From contig NC_056048.1 in the NCBI RefSeq assembly GCF_004379255.2, positions 16,664,866-16,728,865 of the forward strand: 64,000 nucleotides of DNA. The letters are read 5' to 3'. The notes below the pieces were generated by a model. The model made no database searches. It had not been told where the DNA came from and saw only the letters and a list, made by a program, of their open reading frames with translations. Shown here piece after piece: positions 57,789 to 64,000 of this stretch. Each line of letters starts with the position of its first letter. Position 1 is the first letter of the stretch. The stretch is from Salvia splendens. Lineage: Eukaryota > Streptophyta > Magnoliopsida > Lamiales > Lamiaceae. The position numbers and the translations under genes were made by a program.

Positions 57789-60638
57789 AAATGGAGGTTA
57801 ATATCGGCGATGTTTATGCTGTTAACTTCATTGGTTGGGGTTTGGTTCATGAATCTGCTCTTGCCAGCTTGGAAGTATCCCTTTTAGATCATTCTTCTGA
57901 GGTGAAACATGTTAGCCACTACTAAGCCTTGTATACATATATATTTTTAATACAGACTATACACTCATGTATTGTGTTTTATCTTCACTTCAACAGATGT
58001 ACAGGTTTACTATCTATGTTGTTCACAAATCAAAGACCCAATCATCTGTTTGGATGCCATTAGTTTACACTTTTGGTCATAAAGATTTGGAGATTTGTAT
58101 GTCTTGGGTAAACCAGATTAATTCTCATCTGCACATGGAAGTTAAGCGACCTAAGAATCTTCTGGTACGTGACAATATTGTTTGCTTAGTTTTAATTTTG
58201 TTGGTTTAGTTTCTTCTTTAGCACTGTCAATTATTTCAGAAGCTCAAAATGTTAAATCTAGATCAATTATGTCCTTTTCCTTTTTCTCGTAGGCTTAACT
58301 CCTTAAGTGATTAGGTTTGGTTCATCCGAGGAGTGGGAAAGGACATGGATGCAAAATATGGGAAACAGTGGCTCCCTTATTTTCTCAGGCCAAAGTTAAA
58401 ACTAAGGTAAGTTTATAGTCTAGTTACTCTCTTAGTGTCCAAAAATATATGTAATCTGTTGAGTTTTTCATACTTAAAATACTTCTGATCATCGTTGTTT
58501 TTTTGCATTAACTTGTTTGGCATGGTAGATATATTGTAAAACGTACAGTTATTATCTTGGACCTGATTGTAGGTTCGATCTTATCAATGTTATGTTTTGC
58601 AACTTGCAAGGCTTCATTATTTGGTTTTTGCACTAGGATTAATCTTTAATAGTCCAATTACAAGTAGTGATTGATTATCCTCAAGACCGTTGACCTTGGA
58701 CATCATGTAGTAGCTTTCATAGGCCAACTGTCCAATTTAGTAAAATAGGTCAAATAATGTTCTCATGTTCTCTATTTCTTGTACAGGTAATAGTGACAGA
58801 GAGGGCCGGACATGCAAGAGGTATGCTATCCTCAATTACAAATAGGGAGCTGAATTTGTACGATAGTGTTGTAGCTGTTGTAAGTAGTTGTATCCTTCCA
58901 CTTCCACGTATCTATTTTCCGATATTTATGGAATATGGGTTGTTCTGTCAGAAACATGGATATAAAGTAGAGCTACTTAGTTATATATATGCTTCGTGCT
59001 GAGTTACCGTTTCTCGCATCCAAACATGATTATCATGTACTACAATTGAATAGTCATGTTCACTAATTTATTGTGCTGCATCAACTAAATTATTTAATTT
59101 ACTTCAGTAACCATTTAATATATATTCAAAATATAGCAGAATTTGAAGAAGTTATTAATCAAACATGATCGTTTAGACCTTGTCTTAAGCATTTCAAAAT
59201 CAAATGTGAAAATAAGGATTTTTCTTACAATTTTAAAGTGCTCTCTGATCATTTAAATTGTTCGAACAGGTTGCATGTAAAATTTGGCTATATTGATGTT
59301 TCTTTCATGTTTAATAGTTGTTGAAACTTGAAAGAGATGATGCAGAAAAAACACATTGTTATTTTTTTCTTCATCATGTCAATTTCTGAAGAAAAACCTT
59401 GTTTTAGACAATATCTGTCTGTATGAGGGATGAATTGACCATTGCAATAAGAATCTATTTGTTGGATTACTTTCATTACTTTTATAATCCTAGCATCTGT
59501 TTGAATGCTGCCAAGTGTACATAATTTCCATTTTGAGTAATGCAGTAGAAAGAAGGCCATCCTTACTATATTCGATCTTAACTTTTCTCGCTTAGCTTTC
59601 TGCTGTATGTCATCTGTGTTTATTGCTCTGATGGCGTAATTATATGCATTGCTTGCATAGCCAACTTCATTTTTATTCCTTGTTATGAAGTTTCTGTTTC
59701 TAGGTGAATAAGGATTGAGGAACGGATCATATTCTAATAAAAGTTTCGCCTCATCAGTAATTTACCTTAGCAAATATTTCTTCATTCATTCTTTCTCCCT
59801 GATCTTCTGCCATGATTTATTTCTGAAGCATACTTCATTATTTTCACTTGTCTCATCAGTTAGTAACTGATTCTCACCAGTTAGCAACTGATGAAGATTG
59901 AAGGTTATCGTTGACATATTTTTTTATGAATTACATAGATGTAAGTTCCTTTTGAATACAACATGGTTGCTTGAGCAATTTATTCAACACTTGTTGGGTT
60001 TCCTTATTGATTTTGCACTTTGATATTGCATATACATGATGTTGTAAGGATTTTTAATTTCGTAGATTAGTGTCTAGGACTTTTTATCTTATTCTCATAC
60101 ACTGCTTACTTTTCAAATGGTATTAGGGCGGTGATGGATTTTTTCAACGAAATTCTTAACGGTGTTCTCTTGTCAAGGCATAAAGCTCCATATCCACCAA
60201 CTCCTTCAGATATAACGCCCCCTGCTGAGAGTGAATGCAATGTTACAAATCATAATGTTAACAGAACGCGCTCAGAGCACTGTGATCATAATGAAGATGG
60301 ATCTCCTCTTCTGAGGGGTTCTGAGAACATTGGGCTTGAATCCCCTAATTTTGGTATGTGATCATGTCCAATGAAATAACTTTTTTCAAAATACACATGC
60401 TATGAGTTTGTGTCTGGATTTAGAGATCTGGGAAAGTTTTGGTTAAAGCCATTAAAAGATACTTGAAGTTATCTATTTCCTCCACTGATTTATAGCTGTT
60501 GTATTTATATCTGCGATGTTCCTCTGTTAATTCTTCTCTTTTCATTTATGCAGGAAAAGATTCAGAGTCTCTGTTTCCAAATGAAATGTTCAGATTTGGG
60601 CTTATCCCTGCTGGATCTACTGATGCCATTGTTATTTG
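57789..60638 (+). pseudogene. Ceramide kinase-like pseudogene, six exons, both ends lost
   Basis: Exons at 57789-57901, 57997-58164, 58315-58406, 58787-58879, 60127-60353 and 60554-60638, most with AG/GT borders. They encode GDVYAVNFIGWGLVHESA; RFTIYVVHKSKTQSSVWMPL with YTFGHKDLEICMSWV; VHPRSGKGHGCKIWETVAPL; VIVTERAGHARG; the diacylglycerol-kinase-type GGDGFFNEILNG with LLSRHKAPYPPTP; and FRFGLIPAGSTDA. This is the ceramide kinase order (sphingolipid phosphorylation; in Arabidopsis loss causes spontaneous cell death). A six-T run at 60139-60144 (five expected) breaks the frame inside the GGDG block, and the phase between exons 2 and 3 does not match. Viral copies abut both sides; first and last exons are missing. 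Confidence 0.85.
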
Positions 60639-60725
60639 GTATATTCAGTTTTATATTCTGTCACATGATTCCTTTTCTCTGAGGCACATGGAAGTTGGTT
60701 TTATTGTCTCTCAAATAGTGGATAT

Positions 60726-60806
60726 GCGGCGCCATGGCGCTATGGCATGGCGTTCTGTGGTGGAAATGCTATAGCAACATGGCGCTGCCATAGCACCGCC
60801 ATTTGA
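60726..60806. other. GC-rich imperfect palindrome
   Basis: ggcgccatggcgctatggca and, further on, catggcgctgccatagcacc form nested inverted repeats around gttctgtggtgg. It lies between the last ceramide-kinase exon and EPRV2, perhaps a transposon footprint. Confidence 0.35.
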
Positions 60807-60825
60807 CAACATGGTGTGTGTACCT

Positions 60826-61395
60826 AAGGTAGACTCTAAACATGACATCAAAATTATTGCAATTATGAAACTCGTTTCCCTGTATCTGAATATCAAGAAC
60901 AAGGGATTCTAAATCATGGGGTCTGTCAGATCAACAGAAAAGTTTGGGGAGCAATTGAAGTATATTGGGCCATTACAAATATTAGTTTGGACCATAGCTA
61001 AAATAGACGTTGATATTTCTTCAGTCTTTTGTCTCTTAAAGCTAGGTAAATGGGTGTGTCAACTCCTATATGGACTAAACAGCAACTTGGGCGAGACCAA
61101 AATGGGCGTACCTATGGCCTTTTTCTATATATTTTTTTATAGAATCTTTATTGAGGAGAGGAAAGCTTTCCAATTTGCGCAAAATACTTCTAGTTTCTTC
61201 ATGAGTTCTTATTGAAAAGGCGGTCCTAAAATCTATAAGTCCTATATTATAAAAATTTTCTACCTTTTCTTTGGGGATACTCCAATCTGAGTAATTAATG
61301 GGTGCATGAATCTCATTACTTGAAACAATATTTTTATCATATTTCTTTTCAGTTTTGGGTGTTAATAGGTTTACCAATTTACTGGCCATGGACAA
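60826..61395 (-). pseudogene. EPRV2 movement protein, truncated
   Basis: Starts MSMASKLVNLLTPKTEKKYD at 61395, open for 106 codons, then shifts frame and is cut off at 60826 after the LVLDIQIQGNEF-equivalent region. Frame loss is at the same place as in copy 1, so it may have been present in the common parent. Confidence 0.75.
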
Positions 61396-61636
61396 ACAGA
61401 GGGATAAGGGTTTTAAAAAGGATCTATTTTAGTAGAAAGAAGCTGGTCGCAGGGGAACACTATACGTGGAACACCTAAATTCAATGCTTACCAACCGATT
61501 TACAAGTTTACCAATCCTGAATTCCAACGCTTCTTTTACTAGATTCAGATCTAAAATAGTCCTCATCTATTCTGTTTTGAGTTACATGACAAGTAAACCT
61601 AGAAAACCGGGTTAATGTACATTACCGCCATCGAAA

Positions 61637-61650
61637 TGGCTCTGATACCA
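61637..61650 (-). promoter_or_regulatory. EPRV2 tRNA-Met primer binding site
   Basis: TGGTATCAGAGCCA on the minus strand. Confidence 0.9.
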
Positions 61651-62044
61651 CTTTGAGTCAATCCCATATTAATTATTTCGTTATTTGAATAAGAATATGA
61701 ATGAAGAGATATGATGACAAGTAAATAACGTATGGAAAATCCACCGAGATCATCTTGCAGCTGGGGCAAGTATATCAAAATGGTTTCCACAGTATTGAAA
61801 TCCAATGGAAAATCCACCAAGATCATCTTGCAGCTGGGCAAGTATATCAAAATGGTCTCCACTTGGATGGTGTACTGATTAAGCATGATAAACTAGGCAA
61901 TATGAAAGATAGTAAATAAGACAAAGTATGAGTTTTGAAAACTAACTTGTGGCTTAAAACTTCAAGGGTTACAGAGGGAGGAGGAAGAGAGCAATGGTCT
62001 GAAAACTCTAAGACCGGTGTGCCTTTTCCTCTTAGATTTACAAG

Positions 62045-62053
62045 CTATTTATA
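62045..62053 (-). promoter_or_regulatory. EPRV2 TATA box
   Basis: TATAAATAG on the minus strand, same context as copy 1. Confidence 0.6.
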
Positions 62054-62252
62054 GGAAAACTTTCCTAACTATTACAACATTATTATATTGTAGAAGATTA
62101 CACTAAATGCTACGTGCTGATCATCTTGAGAAGTGGTGGTCCCCTTGGAGGCAACTTTTGTTCTTTGTGAATTCTCTTGAGAATTGTAGCATGACAGCTT
62201 TTGATCTTGTGGTAACTTTTGATTTTGAATTTTGAGGCATTGGTTTTGTCCG

Positions 62253-62480
62253 CTAAGCAGCAAGTATTATATGGATAATTCTAATTCTCCTTTTGCATTC
62301 TTCAATAATTTGCTCTCTTTGCCAATCTTCATCATTATCCCAACAAAAAGATTTGCTTCTGCTCCGTCTAATTTTATGGAAAGCTCTGATCCTTCTTCTA
62401 TGCTCTCTGATTTCTGCTTCTAATCTTTTTATTTCTATGCCATAATCATTATTGTATAAGGCGTTTCTTCTTCTCGGCAT
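62253..62480 (-). CDS. EPRV2 small basic 75-aa ORF
   Basis: MPRRRNALYNNDYGIEIKRL then REHRRRIRAFHKIRRSRSKS and the same C-terminus as copy 1. One extra Arg and two substitutions; intact. Confidence 0.55.
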   Translation of the reverse strand: MPRRRNALYNNDYGIEIKRLEAEIREHRRRIRAFHKIRRSRSKSFCWDNDEDWQREQIIEECKRRIRIIHIILAA

Positions 62481-62555
62481 CCTTATGCAGCAAGTATTAT
62501 GTGGATAATCTTGATTCTTCTGTTTTGCTCTTTGATCGCTGTTTCCCTGAAAATT

Positions 62556-63744
62556 TTAAAATTCATAAGGGTCTTGGTCCCTTATAGGGTCTGAGGAGAC
62601 ATATTCTTCAGATTTTGATCTTGAAGAGACAGACTTTTGCGCCAGATATTCAAAGAATTCTTTCTTGATATTATCTGGAAGATGATCCATATAACTTTCA
62701 ATTTTCGGTTCTGGACTGCTGGCCTTCTTGGCTGTTCCTATTTTATCTTTTCCTTTATCATTTTTTGATAAACCACTTTTTCACCAGTGTTTAAAAATGC
62801 CTAACGGCCAATTCAGTTCCAATATGATTTTGGAACCTCGACTACCATTTGACTTTATAGACCCTTGTCAAAGAATAAGGGGTAGGGTCTGGATAAATTT
62901 TTCAAAATTGAAATCTCATGCAAAAATCCAAGGAATCTTGAATTCAGCGTGGAAGATGATGAACTTTTGATAATTTTTTAGAGTTGAAAACTCTGCAAAG
63001 ACCTTAAAACCTTCTTGAATTTGAAGAGGAAGAATTTGGATAGAAGACCCCATTTTTTCCACCAATCAACAAACCAGACAGGAGGTTGTTTATCACAGTT
63101 GTGGTGGAAAGTTACGAACCAAGAGTGGTTGAAGGGTCCAACTAGAAAAGCTCTAAACCAAGCGTTCTTATAATCAATGTAATTATACCCCTGAGCTGGG
63201 TGGTTGACTGGGAATATTTTTGATTCATTTTGACCACCAAAAGTGGTGAGAGTATGTACTCTTTTGATAACACATTTTGAGTATTCAATTTCTTTAGATC
63301 TATCGTAATTATGTGTTATTTCCACTGAATCAGAATCAACTAGAAAAACTCATAATACTTTTGATCTTTCAAACGATCCTCGGATTCCCAAAATTGGGAA
63401 GGATTTGGAGGAAAATGATTTATGATAAAATCTTTTTGAGAAAGAGTCGCTGGATATTCAGAAAAAGAAAGTCATCCCACAATCTCATGCAATCTTTGGC
63501 AGTATATTTGTATACTTCAGGAGTGTTTGGGATTGGATATTAGTGGGTTTGGCAGGTTTGAAGGCAAGAACCGTTTTATAAGGAATTTCTGGTTATATTT
63601 GGATTGAAGAGAATCTGTTTGGGATAATTTGATTGGATTTTTGAGGAGTGACAGGAGTTGTGGGTGAAACAAGGGCTTTGAGGTAAGTTTGAAGAGAAGA
63701 CTTCATAGTTTTTAGCATTTGTATTTCTTCCTTGTAGAGTCCAT
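62556..63744 (-). pseudogene. EPRV2 copy of the 398-aa ORF, frameshifted
   Basis: The equivalent ATG is at 63744-63742 and the stop at 62558-62556. The middle (KRVHTLTTFGGQNESKIFPV, then WFRAFLVGPFNHSWFV and QPPVWFVDWWKK) is open in 63325-62978, but frames change near 63380-63420, near 63000 and near 62800. Confidence 0.75.
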
Positions 63745-64000
63745 TACTGTCCCTTGTAAAAATCTCTAGTTAGAGAAATCAGGTAGAGAATTGTTTTCTC
63801 CTTTTATAAATTCAATTTCAAAATCAAAAACAGAAAGAATAGCTTGCCATCTGGCAAATATTTGTTTTGAAACAATATTTTGAACATCTTTCGTAAGAAC
63901 TTCTTTTGCTGATTTGCAATCTATCTGAGTAAGAACTTTTTATTGTAAAGGTCATCTTGAAATTTTGAAAGCATAAAACTATGGATAAAATTCTTTTTTG
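63745..64000 (-). pseudogene. EPRV2 RNase H C-terminal part, cut by the window edge
   Basis: The minus strand matches 53480-53725 of copy 1 (SKQIFARWQAILSVFDFEIE near 63840, then LPDFLTREIF-like end). Small changes and the window edge prevent further reading. Confidence 0.7.

Larger units (their letters stand above)
60826..64000 (-). mobile_element. Endogenous caulimovirid copy 2 (EPRV2), runs off the window
   Basis: Reverse orientation, closely matching EPRV1 from RNase H (right edge) to MP (60826). The match ends at cctaag (60826), equivalent to about 56666 in copy 1. It carries the same primer site, leader repeats and small ORF. Confidence 0.85.

Noticed and set aside
57642..57887. 81-aa ORF overlapping the first visible ceramide-kinase exon
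   Set aside because: Wrong frame and spans the intron/exon border; the exon frame gives the ceramide-kinase match.
1..64000. tRNA, rRNA or snRNA genes
   Set aside because: I looked for tRNA-like and U-snRNA sequence near the primer sites and the USE array and saw none; the TGGTATCAGAGC sites are primer sites, not tRNA genes.

Overview
This window looks like a chromosomal segment of a flowering plant, probably a eudicot. Host genes have plant introns and belong to plant families (REM-type B3, SKP1-like, ceramide kinase, BAHD acyltransferase). The transposons are plant types (PIF/Harbinger, hAT, Pack-MULE, Stowaway, Helitron, chromovirus), and there is an endogenous caulimovirid. I cannot name the species. 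No intact single-copy host gene is visible: every host gene is broken. Most of the sequence is nested mobile DNA.

Layout. 1-9800: four PIF/Harbinger-type elements, two with Myb-like ORF1 remnants, plus a B3 pseudogene. One Harbinger element (8358-9799) carries nine tandem copies of a module that on the minus strand has the USE plus TATA layout of plant Pol II snRNA promoters. 9815-11981: an 848-bp segment that recurs inverted at 30924-31772, then GC-rich unassigned DNA.

11982-41609 is the most unusual part. A large LTR retrotransposon had inserted into an exon of a two-domain B3 gene. The first 417 bp of its 5' LTR, with the upstream half of the B3 exon, now lie at the right edge (41104-41609). 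The rest of the 5' LTR, the interior, the 3' LTR and the downstream half of the exon lie at the left and middle (11982-35320). The segment is therefore circularly permuted, as if a ~29.6-kb circle had been opened inside the LTR. It abuts a broken SKP1-like gene. Inside it a ~3.9-kb hAT transposon (12231-25025, TSD tcccggga/tcctggga) sits in the 5' LTR, and an 8.9-kb chromovirus (14521-23443, TSD taaac) sits in the hAT transposase gene. The chromovirus has PBS, PPT, near-identical LTRs, gag-pol and an extra ORF upstream of gag. Also inside are a minus-strand LTR remnant and three copies of a ~760-bp unit separated by (TA)n tracts.

41610-48240: SKP1-like pseudogene (minus) whose intron holds a Pack-MULE with a captured BAHD acyltransferase fragment, several Stowaway MITEs, a hAT MITE with an exact 8-bp TSD, and a (TTA)n tract.

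48275-64000: two caulimovirid copies in opposite orientation flank a ceramide-kinase pseudogene. Copy 1 (plus) reads, in viral circular order from the tRNA-Met primer site: MP, CP, protease, RT, RNase H, a 398-aa ORF, a 74-aa ORF. It has stops and frameshifts and a Helitron inserted in the CP frame. Copy 2 (minus) runs off the right edge. The gene order resembles Florendovirus/Petuvirus-like pararetroviruses. Both copies look defective.
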